Assembly: GCA_037179515.1 (NCBI GenBank)
Contig: JAXCGZ010009472.1
Coordinates: 139,923-203,922, forward strand
Source of the DNA: Halocaridina rubra
Lineage: Eukaryota > Arthropoda > Malacostraca > Decapoda > Atyidae
Direction: 5' to 3'
Length of the DNA stretch: 64,000 bases
Shown here: positions 22,086-58,100 of the stretch, piece by piece
Layout of the letters: every line of letters begins with the position of its first letter
How positions within the stretch are numbered: the first letter of the stretch is position 1
Notes under the pieces: generated by a model
Database searches by the model: none
What the model was told of the DNA's origin: nothing
What the model saw: the letters and a program-made list of their open reading frames with translations, nothing else
Translations under genes and position numbers: made by a program

Positions 22086-22455
22086 ATCTGAATGAGGATA
22101 TTGAGATGGATGTGTGGGGTGACAAGAAGCGATAAGATCAGAAGCGAGGTAATTAGAGGTACCTCAAAACTTAGAGAAATATCAGATAAGATACAAGAAA
22201 GTAGACTAAGATGGTATGGTCATGTCGTTAGGAGGGATGAACAGTATGTTTGGAGGAGGGTGATGGAAATGGATATACAGGGTAGGAGAAAGAGAGGGAG
22301 ACCAAAGCGTAGTTGGATGGATTGCATCGATGACGACCTGAGGTCTAAAGGTTTGTTGGGTGATGGGGTATGGGACAGAGACAAATGGAGAAAACTGGCC
22401 AGAAACATCAACTCCACATAAAAGTGGGAAGAGATGTAGAAGAAGAAGAAGAAGA
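22086..22455 (+). mobile_element. C-terminal fragment of a second RTE-type element inserted in CR1-like copy D
   Basis: The 109-aa frame 22092-22421 reads MRILRWMCGVTRSDKIRSE, RLRWYGHVVRRDE, GRRKRGRPKRSWMDCI and WDRDKWRKLARN. This is the very typical C-terminal region of RTE-like elements after the RT. It ends with a (GAA)n tail at 22436-22455, as expected of a poly(A)-less 3' end with a simple repeat. It differs in sequence from the RTE element at 677-4057, so it is a second family. Confidence 0.8.
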
Positions 22456-22606
22456 GTGGCTAATGAAATTTAATACTAATAAATGGCTTGGACAAAACTT
22501 AATTAGAAGGAAGGGAACAAAAGGTTAGAGTAAGACACACATTGTCTAAATGGAGAGGAGTTAGTAGTGGAGTTTCATAGGGTTCAATTTTAGGGCCACT
22601 TTTGTT
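22456..22606 (+). mobile_element. CR1-like copy D, continuation
   Basis: The copy D sequence resumes (GTGGCTAATGAAATTTAATAC) and then repeats the YLEGREQKVRVRHTLSKW to LGPLLF region a third time, ending at 22606. At that point the sequence jumps back to the linker region of copy E. Confidence 0.7.
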
Positions 22607-24595
22607 CCAAAATAGGAGTTATTCATGCCACAGAGAAATGGTTCAATAATGAAAGTAAGAGAGCTAAATAGTGGAGAGACAAATGCTGGAAAAGTTATAG
22701 GAGGAGAAAAAGCATAATTGCCTAGCAGACTTATAAAAGAGCAAGAAATGATTACCAAAGTAAAAGAGGAGAGGCAGAGAGGGACTATGAAAGGGGTATA
22801 ACCTGGAAGGCTGAAGAATATCCCAAACTTTCTCTCAGCTTTATCAGAGGAAAAAGTTATAAGAACAGGTTTTAAAGCTAAGGAGAGCTGTTGTAAGCAT
22901 CACTGAGATGGATGAAAAGATCTGCAGTGAATTGAACAAGGAGTTTCAGTCAGTATTTACAGCAGAAAATACCCCACGCCCTCAGATTGCAGAGATAGGA
23001 GCTCATGAGCCATTACTAGAGAACATCATCTTTTCAGCCACAAAAGTATGCCAAGCGCTGATGGAGTTAGATGCCCATAAAGCTACAGGTCTTGATGATA
23101 TATCCCCTTATATACTTAAGAAATTTGCTAAATTAATATCAGCAACACTTAAGTATAATTTTTGAAAAGTCACTGGAATCAAGGAAGATTCCAAGATGCT
23201 GGAAACAAGCGAACGTGGTACCTGTCTTCAATAAGGGAAGGAGGGATACAGCTCTAAACTATAGACCTGTTTCCTAGACCAGCATAGTTAACAAAGTTCT
23301 GGAGAAACTACTAAGAATACACATCTCTCTTCACTTGGAATCCTTCAACTTTTTATCAGTGAGACAACCTGGCTTCAGAGAAGGTAGATAAACAGTAACA
23401 AACTTATTAGAAATTTTTGATGAGATAAGCCAAAACTTACATGAGAGAGAGGGCTGGGCAGATTGCATGTTCCTAGACTTCCAGAAAGCATTTGACATGG
23501 TCCCACACTGGGGACTTATTAAGAAGCTTCAAGCAATGGCAAGATTAGGTGGAAATGTCTTGGAATAGATAAAAGCTTACTTCAAAGGAAGGGAACAGGG
23601 GATTAGAGTAAGACACTCAGCGTATAAATGGAGAAGAGTTGGTTGCAGAGATCCACAGGGCTCAGTTTTAGGACCATTTTTGTTTCTTGTATATGGAAAT
23701 TGCTTACCAAAATCTGTAAATTCATTCATGAATAAGTGAAGAAAGTAAGAGAATAGAACAATGGTAGTGAACTTCAGGAAGACCTAAATAGTCTGCATAA
23801 GTGTTCAGAAAAGTGGGTAATAAAATTCAATACTTCTAAATGTAAGGTAATGAGAATGAGTACAAGAAGGCTTAAGTTTGACTACTCAATGGCAGGAGCA
23901 GAACTTCAGAAGACAGAAAATGAGAAAGGTCTGGGAGTAAACATACTGGCAGATTTGTCTCCAGAAATGTATATGAATGGCATAGCTAGGGCAGCATGTG
24001 TTTTCTTAACAAATGTAAGGATATCCTTCAGGCACATGTACAAGGAAATGTTCAGAAATATTTTTGTAACCTATGTGAGGTCAAAGCTCGAAGATGTAGC
24101 CCCCTTTTGTAATCCACACTTGAAAAAGCACGTAGTTAAGCTGGAAAAATTTCAAAGACACGCCACGAAACTGGTGCCAGAAATACACAATCTCAGTTAT
24201 GAGGAGAGGCTGAGGGAATTAGACTTACCATCACTCAAAGCTGGAAGAATGAGGGGGGATATGGTGATGGTTTTTAAATTCTTTCATGGTTTTGACAGAG
24301 TGGATGGGGATGATTATTTTGATATGGCTGACACAAGAACTAGAGGTCGTAGTTTGAAGCTTTGTAAGAAAACTTCTTCGCAGGATGTAAGGAAGTATTT
24401 TTTTTTATGGTGTAAGAGTAGTTGATAATTAGAATTTGCTAAGCTAGGATGTAGTTAATGCTAACGCAATCCATAGTTTTAAGGACAAGTATGATAAGTA
24501 TCACTAAGTACAAAATAAAACCGAGCAGCAGACGGAAAGTTACAACCTTGGGGCTCTATCCCGTAAGCACAATTAGGTCGTTACAATTAAGTAAT
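22607..24595 (+). mobile_element. CR1-like copy E, 5'-truncated and degenerate
   Basis: It is collinear with copy B from the linker (GVIHATEKWFNN) through the RT (ATGLDDISPYIL, FLDFQKAFDMVPH, GPFLFLVY) to the C-terminus (LEDVAPFCNPHLKKH, VPEIHNLSYEERLRELDLPSL) and the 3' end with AATTAGGTCGTTACAATTAAGTAATTACAC. Frame is lost in several places and the FADD catalytic box is deleted (near 23740). It is older than copies B and F. Confidence 0.85.
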
Positions 24596-24740
<145 letters not shown>

Positions 24741-24849
24741 TTCAGATTTTTCGGGCACAAGATACAATAATTTAATTATTTCTGTGAACCAATGGACTTG
24801 GAAGAAATTTTGCTTCCAAAAGAAATTATTGAATTATTTTAATTTCTAT

Positions 24850-25175
24850 TGTTCTTTGCCGATATCGACTATTGTGCAGCACCGCCCGTTGCCTTACTAC
24901 AGCTGAAGGTTTTTTGAAGTTATTTAGGTCTGTCCAGGACAGTTCGATGTTGAGTCTTCCTTCAGTTACGGTTCTTTTTCTATGCCTACAGCTACACTGA
25001 ATATTCATTGATATTCATCACATCTTTTATCATCCCTCACATCTGACGAGTCATTACACTCTCCATCTCTGTTTCTCTTTACTTTATGTATTCTTCGTGC
25101 CCAGGCCCGATGAGGGCTGTTTTATTTATTTATTTTTTTGGCCCGTCCTAGTGTCACAATCATAAAAAAAAAAAA
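24850..25175 (+). repeat. Dispersed repeat family 5, copy 1
   Basis: It contains GCAGCACCGCCCGTTG, then CTGTCCAGGACAGTTCGATG, CATCTGACGAGTCATTACAC, GTGCCCAGGCCCGATGAGG and a 3' poly(A)-like end. The family recurs at 28890-29165 (minus strand), 39206-39350 and 62735-62865 (shorter copies). The length, the A-rich end and the four dispersed copies suggest a SINE or other short non-autonomous element. No clear tRNA head was seen. Confidence 0.7.
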
Positions 25176-25422
25176 TAAACTTGTGAACCACATTGTTGAG
25201 GCTTAGACTAGGAAGCTGGCTTCTGGTGAATATGCTGGATTGACTCGGCCCACCCCTTTACGGGGGGTTTCGGTTATTACATATGTATGTGTTTATATGC
25301 TTAATTGGTATTTTTTTCTACGTAATAATCATTGTTTCTTATTAAAGAAATTATACTCTTGTATATATTACTAGTTATATTATAAAACCCCATATTTAAT
25401 TATAGATATGTTGTGATTTGGG

Positions 25423-25426
<4 letters not shown>
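25176..25426 (+). repeat. AT-rich stretch with an RTE/SINE-like 3' tail at 25230-25290
   Basis: GATTGACTCGGCCCACCCC, TTTACGGGGGGTTTCGGTT, then ATTACATATGTATG resembles the 3' tail of the RTE-related short repeats at 46.6, 55.8, 57.5 and 62.2 kb. The rest shows nothing. Confidence 0.5.
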
Positions 25427-25469
<43 letters not shown>

Positions 25470-25470
25470 T
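25427..25470. repeat. (TAA)n microsatellite
   Basis: About 14 ATA/TAA units. Confidence 0.97.
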
Positions 25471-25617
25471 TGTTGTAAAAAATGCAAGTCGCAATATGAT
25501 GTATAAAATACGAAAAACCATCTTATTGGTCTGCAGCAGTACGTTTAGGAATTTTAATACAGGTTATATAATTTTCCGGTGAGTCCTTTCTGCGATATTA
25601 TGATATTTCCGCGGGTA

Positions 25618-25629
25618 TTATTATTATTA

Positions 25630-25673
<44 letters not shown>
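25618..25673. repeat. (ATT)n microsatellite
   Basis: About 18 ATT units with one GTT. Confidence 0.97.
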
Positions 25674-25677
<4 letters not shown>

Positions 25678-25879
25678 TACATATAAAGTAACAAACAGCA
25701 ATTATTAGCCATAGAAGATATGGAACTAGTTTGTTTTACATAAAGCTTTATTACTAAATTTGATGTAAAATAACACACAGCTATTATTAACTATAAAAAG
25801 CATTATAGAACATGCCTATATTGTACATCAAATATTGAGTATTACGTAATTTGATACTAGATGAGAATCAACGTATAAG

Positions 25880-26094
25880 TAACAGCTGATCGATAGAGGA
25901 GTTGGGGAGGAGTGTCTCACGGCACTAGCTGAAGGGGGTCATCTGGGGCCGCTCTCTCCCTGTCGCTACTGTGAGTAGACATTGTTTACAGAAACAGTAG
26001 TCGCTGATGTTAGTAGTACTCACCGGTGAAGGTCGGCATTCGTAACTAAGGATATTCGCGTGTTGTGAAAGACGAAGGGTTTTAATTAACCATC
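25880..26094 (+). promoter_or_regulatory. Probable 5' UTR and core promoter region of the P5CR gene
   Basis: Base composition changes here from AT-rich repeats to a mixed, more GC-rich stretch (GGGGTCATCTGGGGCCGC, CCCTGTCGCTACTGTGAG) that ends at the start codon. An in-frame TAA at 26083-26085, four codons before the ATG, closes the reading frame. No TATA box is evident. The transcription start site is not determined. Confidence 0.5.
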
Positions 26095-51083
<24,989 letters not shown>

Positions 51084-51960
51084 GAAAAGGAATGTTCAAC
51101 TTCACCTATACAGTATGTTATACCTGTGGTCATCTAGTCTTCATACAGGACAACACAAATACCAAGTTCATAAAGAATTGGAGTTGGAATGGTAACGGGT
51201 GTGCAGTTATATTGAATGATAATGTTCCATATGTAATTTTGTAATTTTTAATTGAAACAAATTTATAAATTTTCTTGCTTAGTTGACTATATCTAATTAT
51301 GTTTACTTGATGGCAGTTGATACATATTTTTCAGTACAGTATTTCCTGTTATTTACAAAATTATAATTTGCTGTAGACCAAATATTTTTCACCATGATAT
51401 AGCCACTTCGTACTTGTTAAGAGACTGGTATTTGTGTCGAGTGTAATATTTCTCATATTGTTTGCTTATTTTTCATAAAAATTTTATGTTTCTCATGTGT
51501 AAATTCCAGTCTTGCTTTTTAAATATAAGTGGTTCATGCTTCATGGTAATTTTAGTAAATGTATAATTATAAATGATCGATGTACATTTTTAAGTTCTGT
51601 TCTTTGCCATTTTAACGTTTGGAAATAAGTGGCTCTGAGAGAAATGTGTCTATGAACTACATTCCTCAACTTTGAAAAAAATTACTCCCCAAAGGGTGTA
51701 ATTTTTTTACAGCATTCACAAGTTTTTTTTTTTTTTTTATTATTAATTTTGTACTTCACAATAGTTGAATTTTTTATTGCAGTTAATATATAGTTTCAAG
51801 TGAATTTGGTTCTAATGCAGCACGACAATACTGTTGTACTGTACATTACGGTCATGCCTCCTCTGATAATGTGGTATGTCATATGCTCCATATGTATGTG
51901 TACATTTGAGTATTCTTGTATAAAATTTAGCAATTAATAAAATTTCTTTTATATACAAAC
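51084..51960 (+). other. P5CR 3' UTR
   Basis: AT-rich, without coding potential. The first clear AATAAA in sense orientation is at 51936-51941 (CAATTAATAAAATTTC), which implies a 3' UTR of about 870 bases ending about 35-45 bases before the PNPT1 stop codon on the other strand. Confidence 0.6.
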
Positions 51961-51990
51961 ATTCATTTTAATTCCTTTACTGACGTCTTT
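51750..51990 (-). other. PNPT1 3' UTR, overlapping the P5CR 3' UTR
   Basis: On the minus strand, AATAAA occurs at 51778-51773 and 51741-51736, about 215 and 250 bases after the PNPT1 stop. Cleavage there would place this UTR antisense to the last 200 bases of the P5CR transcript. Confidence 0.55.
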
Positions 51991-52149
51991 TCACGCTGGT
52001 TCTGCCTTATGAAGATTTTTGAAAATGTCTGTGGAAGCTTGGATCGCTCTTCTAGACAATCGCATCTGACCTGTAGCTGGATCACGACCAAAGTATTTAA
52101 TCTTCAGTTGCTGACCCACAGCCAAGCCCAGGGCACTAGGATGCTGAAT
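51991..52149 (-). CDS. PNPT1: PNPT1 terminal exon
   Basis: Acceptor TTTCAAG. It encodes [20 protein letters not shown] and [17 protein letters not shown], then TGA at 51993-51991. The end of the S1 domain and a short tail. Confidence 0.95.
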   Translation of the reverse strand: MQHPSALGLAVGQQLKIKYFGRDPATGQMRLSRRAIQASTDIFKNLHKAEPA

Positions 52150-55100
52150 CTTGAAAGGAATGTAATGTTAAGCATTAAGAGAAATGGAATATATAAAAGG
52201 AATATCATGCAAGATCTATTTATGAATTATACATTTATTTTTATACAGACATCCTCCTTTCCATAGCATCAGCAAGGTGCTAACTAAATTAAGAAACAAG
52301 GTATCAAAGAATCTGGAGTGGCAGCATTTATGGATTGGATTTACCCTCCTGAGCTGCAAATCAGAGAAAGCCAAACAACCACTACCTGCCTCTGCTCACC
52401 AATGGGGACGAGAACATGGGAGTGGATTCGGTCGCCTGGGAAATTACCTCATCTCTCATCACAACACAATTTGTACATCAAGAAATAATGCAAGCAGTGA
52501 TTTCTTGTCAAAAAGCCATACAACATAGGTCTTTCTACCCACTTGTAAACTTTACCTTTCACAGGTACCACTTTATCACATATCACTCCAGTCACTATTC
52601 TATCCACTCCATCCTGCCTGCACTACTTCTAGTTCAAGACATTGAGAGCAACTCAGGACCCATACAAACATATGTCTATCATTCTCCACATTTGCAAGTA
52701 TGAGCTGACACAGTAAAGGTTCAATTTTCTGCAACTCTTGCAGAAACTGAATCCATATCACTGGGACAGCACTTGTTTATATGAAACACTACACAAATAT
52801 TTGGATCTGTTCAGTGTTCCCTACGTGCTCCTTCAATCCCATCCCCTACTCTTTCCACATCCAGTCCCCAAAATCTGCCCATCCTTCCAACGTCACCCCA
52901 AGAAAACCTTTTCATTCTAAAAAATCATCATCACACACATTCTCACTAATCTCGGTTCCAACCATCATCTCCAGACATCACCTCCTCACCGAATTTCGCC
53001 CCCAAGACATAATAGAGGCTGATCACATTCCCTTCTCATTATAAACAACATACCCTTATACACACACACATACCTGAAATCCTTGGTATAATGTACAATA
53101 CATCAGTGTCATTTTAACATTGCAGTAACATCAAAAACAAATTGACACCATGACATAATGCCCTTAGGTCCCATGCCTATACAACATTCAGACAATAAAG
53201 AAATCATTACAATCGTATACAAACACTATTTATGGTCAGTGATGGAATTTGCAAAACTTCTAAGCTCACTAAAACACACCACAACACCCTACAGAGTATA
53301 CAAAACAAAGCACTAAAAATAATCACAGGCTTAACCGATACTACCCCTACAGACCACTTACACCAAGAAACCAAAGTACTGAAAGTCAAAGACCATCTTG
53401 GCATAAAAGGCACATAAAATACTCGCCACAGCCTTCTCAGTGAACAACACCCACTACAACACTTGTCATTGCATACACAACCACTGAGGAATGTTAACCT
53501 GACACATATCACAAAAATACTGTCATACCTTCCTTTTGCCCACCCTAAACCAGCCTTCACAAACATATCCTGACCCCGTTAACTTAACTCTCCATCTTAT
53601 CTGAGAACACATATGCATGAACAAGCTCTCAACATCCACCCTTCCAAAACCTTCCTTCCCAGTGAAGACAGTTCTCCTGCCCAAGCTGCTATGTGGGCAC
53701 CACCCAACCCTATTGAGCTATAAGAAAGGCTGGACGACTCCATTACTGATGCCTGTTCAGGATCTAACGCATCACCTCATTCAATTACGAACGCTATGGA
53801 AAACTGCACTGCCTATAACCACATATGTAAACAACACTACATAACACTCCCTGAGAGCTCTGTGAGAATGCCTGAGATTGGCAGTGGTCTTCCTTAAGGA
53901 TTCTTGGCTGATTTGCCACGCAGCTTAGGGAACAAGTTATCAAATATAATCCTCATTTGCACCTCTAATCTTCACATGCATATGCACATTGTAAAAAGCA
54001 CAGGAATGAAGCTTAAGTCATATATCAAAATTAGGCTGCAGGTTTTGCTGCTTTATGCTGTCCACTTCAAAAGGTTTTGTAGTCACCCTAAATAACCACA
54101 CCCCCGCTATACTTTTCACTCCTCTACCTTTCCACAAACACTTGGCCTCTTGCTCTCCTGAACCTACATTGTTTTCAACAAATCACACTCGGTACTTTTA
54201 AGTCTCTTAAGGATTTGTTAAACACACTTTACCTATCACATTTGAAAACGTCTAAACTACAACGTTCATACTTACCTAACTTATCCTTGCATGGCGGGAT
54301 TACACATGCACTAGTCCAATCAACTAAGGCCTTCCTTCCCTGCAACACATTCACGAACCTTACCATCCATACCATTATTACTTCACCTTTTGACGAGCAT
54401 TCCACATGACACCCTTCTACCCCTGGTGCATTACCAGCTTTCATTACTCTCATTGCCACTTGTAGCTTCTCTCTTGTATTTGTCCATCAGTCTCCCCACC
54501 AATCAACGGCAAACTCCTAGCATCTCCAACATCCACAATCACTGCCTGTTCATCATCTTCCAAATTCAACTAGTCTAATTACTCAGCCTCGCACCTCCCT
54601 CTTATCCAGTATCATCTACACATCATCTTTTGCCCTTTTCTTCCTACTAGACTCACCTCTGCACTATTTCCATATCCTTCCAAAATATTTTATTTTCACA
54701 TTAGATCATGTGGGGGTAGAAGTATTGAGTTGAAGGTCCACTGGTTCCAGATTAATGTGTACTTTGTAAAGATTTCCGGAAAATTACCTTGCAAAGTACA
54801 AGCTACTGTACTGCAAATAGTCGCTTAAAAAATATTTAGGGGCTTTCAAAAGGATTTGATACAAAAACGATCTTTTGCGGTACTTTACTTGAAATATTGT
54901 AACGTTTCTTACCTTACGTGTATCCAGTTGTGAGTTATGTAAGAGTACTGGAGTCATGTTGTCATACAACGTGACCATAACACCTTGAGGACGCACTTCA
55001 GTAATTGTTGCTGTATAAATTGCTCCAAATTCCAAAGTAGGTTCTTCATCACTTAATAATTCTTTCAGTATTTCTTGCGCCTCTTCCATTGCTGATTGAT

Positions 55101-58100
55101 TTGGAGCAAATATTGAGAGTATATTGTTGTCAAGCCAAGTTAACTGTAACAATGAATATAAATTTAAAACAAACTATATTTTTTTAACTTCATACAAGAT
55201 TCCAATGTGACGATACTAACAGGGTGGCCACAACTGTGACAAACAGATTCAACATACAGTGTGTTTACCAGTTTAACTTGAGGAATATGTGCAAAGGCTT
55301 TACTGAGATAGCAGAACTCTATTTATGGTATTTGAAGACCTTATAAAGAATATTGCTGTATAGTTTTCAGATGACTTGTGGCGAGTTGTCTAATGAATAA
55401 GTAAAGCATGCTTATGAATTAGTTGGGATTTGAATGAGTGGTTTGAGATAAAGCTTGAGTTACAAGAGTGTATTAGGTCACCATGGCTGTTTAATATGTA
55501 TATGTGTGACATAATTACATAAGTAAAGGCAAATATGTTGGGGCAGAGGAGTTAGAAAGATGGGAAACGAGTAAATTGCCATTTGCTGTTGACAAAGCCA
55601 TAATGGAGAATGCAGAGGCAGCATCACCGAGTTAGTAAAGTATGTTAGAGGAATGAACTATAAATGGAGTACCTTAAAGGTGATCTTATATGGTGTGTAC
55701 CCTGAGGAGGTTGACTATTTCAGGTATTTGAGGGTAAATAAAAAAAAAAACGAAGTACTGGAAAATGATAGGAAAAATGGTAAAGCTACCTGGGGGCAAG
55801 AATACCGCCTACGTGTTCCCCTGCATGTCGTAAAAGTTAACTAAATGGAGCAGAGTGAGGGAACTGGAAGCCCCTTCTTGTATTTCCCACCCACAAAAAG
55901 TCAAGCATTTAGCTTTGACTTAGCTACCCCCACTTAAGAAAGGGATTATGGCTTTTGTATACAGATACTTGCTTATATTTTACAGGTACCATTATAGTTA
56001 TACACACCTGTACTCCAGTTTCTGCTTGTATTTTCCTGACATTGATTCCACCAGTGCCCACAACTCTACTACGCTTATGTGGAGGTATAGGTAACTTCTC
56101 TAACACCGGTAAATTGTCTTTCGCACCATGAGGTTTTGATATTGTATCACTCATGATACTAAGGATAGCAGCTTTAGCATCAGTTGCTTGCTGAATAGCT
56201 TCCATTACAATTTTGAGGGTTATACCTGGCACCTTTACATCAGCTTGTAATGCTGTGAAACCCCTCCGAGTCCCAGCTAATTTGAAATCCATATCCCCCA
56301 TGTAGTCTTCAATACCCTGAGAGGGAAAATTTTATGTATTAAAAGCAGCCTTATCAAAGATACACAAAAGTGTGTTGTCAGGTGTTACAGTATTCTCTGT
56401 ACAACACTAGTGTTACATACATAACTATACGTAATAATGCCATAAATGTTACAGGTCCCTAATAAATGGTAGACGCAAGTAACAATGACAGCACTAATGG
56501 CTGACTATATGCCTACCAAATAGCAGTGGCTCAAGCCAATTCCATGGACCAAGTGAATTCTAGACGTCTAAGAAACCACTGACCTCCCAATTAGTTGCCT
56601 ATTTTCATTGGCAAGGACATGACACAATGAAAGCTAATCCCATTCCAGGGCAGGATTGAACCTGGGGCCAGTATACTACCAACCCCAGTTGCTAAGTGTG
56701 CCACAAAATCGCTACAGAACATCAAAGGTTAAGGTCTTCCTTACCTCTAATTCTTATAATGCACATGCTCTAAAATAATACTTTTTTTTAGCTTCCTTTA
56801 ATATATGCAGCATTAAGAGAATAACATTCATTTGAATATCAATAAACAAGCGATATGGTACTGGACTTTATACTGAAACAGAGCATCAATTACAAAAGAA
56901 TTAAGCCTTATTAATTTCACTTGTCTCGCCCTAATTATTCACTCATAATGCCCCAAAAACTAAAAACTGACCTAGCCTTGCAACACTAGAATACATCCCA
57001 GGAGAAAACATCGACTGCAATATATTAAGCAAATGAAGACAAATTTGAATACATCATTTGGCAGACATAAGCTGCATTATGCATCAGTGTTTGAGCAAAT
57101 ACTTAATTTTGTTATATTCTTCAATTCTGAACTCCATTCAGACAGATGTAATACTCACCAAGATATCAGTTAAGACTTTATAGTGTTCAATCTGATTATT
57201 TTTATCATAACGTGTAACAAGACCAATTGCTACTCCTGCAGCTGGAGCAGATATATTGACACCAGCATCCATTAAGGCTAAGCTACCACCACATACACTT
57301 GCCATAGAAGAGGAACCTGTAATGGAATAATAATAATGATAGAAAGTAATCACAATATTTGTTGATTCAGTGAGATGAGGGTCCACTGAGAATGAGTTCA
57401 TAAATAAAGATTTTTAGCCACTTAACAATTCAGTTTATTTCCAAAAATGAACAGTATATACAATATTATTCATCAATGAAACCTGCTCACGTTAATTATG
57501 AAAAGCATATACTCCCCCTGAGGGAGGGGGGCAAGAATACTTCCTCTGTGCGTGTTCCCCTGTGTGTAGTAAAAGTCGACTAAATGGAGCAGAGCGAGGG
57601 AACTGGGAATTCCCTTTTCTGTATTTTCTTCACGCAAAGAGTCAAGGTATATTGCTTTGATTCAGCCACATCCCTTACAAGGGGGAATACGGCACTTGTA
57701 CAAAGAAATCCTTATATACAGTGGTTATGCAAATTCATTACTACTTTAAAAGGTTTGCATAGCGCAGTGGTTAAACTCAGGGCGTTAGAAAGGGCATCCA
57801 GCCTTGATTCCCAGCTCCAACCTATATGTGTTCACTCCCAAAATTGGGATTGATATACAAAAGGTTGGTTTAACATTCCAATAGTTCTTTATAATCACCA
57901 TTTGACTCCATGACAGTTGATGTGAGAAGGATGGCAAAAGGATGGTTACTAGGCAGGAGAGGTCGGAGAGCTTTCTCAGCAAGAGCACCATGACCTATTT
58001 CTCTACGTGAGATGGGTCCACTTCTTGCGACTTCATTTGTAGCAAAGGATGGGAATGTGTAATGTAAGAGGAAGTTGCGATCTTTGTGACCTCTGCAAAG

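Larger units (their letters stand above)
52150..54912 (-). other. PNPT1 intron with decayed non-LTR elements
   Basis: This 2.8-kb intron is the last one of the gene. It contains plus-strand relics of a third non-LTR family (52560-52705, 53225-53850), a family 6 repeat (53860-53940) and a minus-strand RTE fragment (54200-54680). The rest is C-rich on the plus strand without a clear gene. Confidence 0.85.
55144..56007 (-). other. PNPT1 intron with RTE relic and RTE-derived short repeat
   Basis: On the plus strand, 55280-55760 resembles the RT region of RTE elements ([13 protein letters not shown], then [10 protein letters not shown]) in broken frames. A family 4 repeat follows at 55785-55980. 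Confidence 0.75.
57317..57898 (-). other. PNPT1 intron with two short repeats
   Basis: A family 4 repeat (57510-57720, plus) and a family 3 SINE (57741-57870, plus) fill most of it. Confidence 0.8.

Noticed and set aside
57138..57401. PNPT1 exon extended upstream to an ATG
   Set aside because: The extra residues are intron sequence; the conserved protein starts after TTACAG at 57316.
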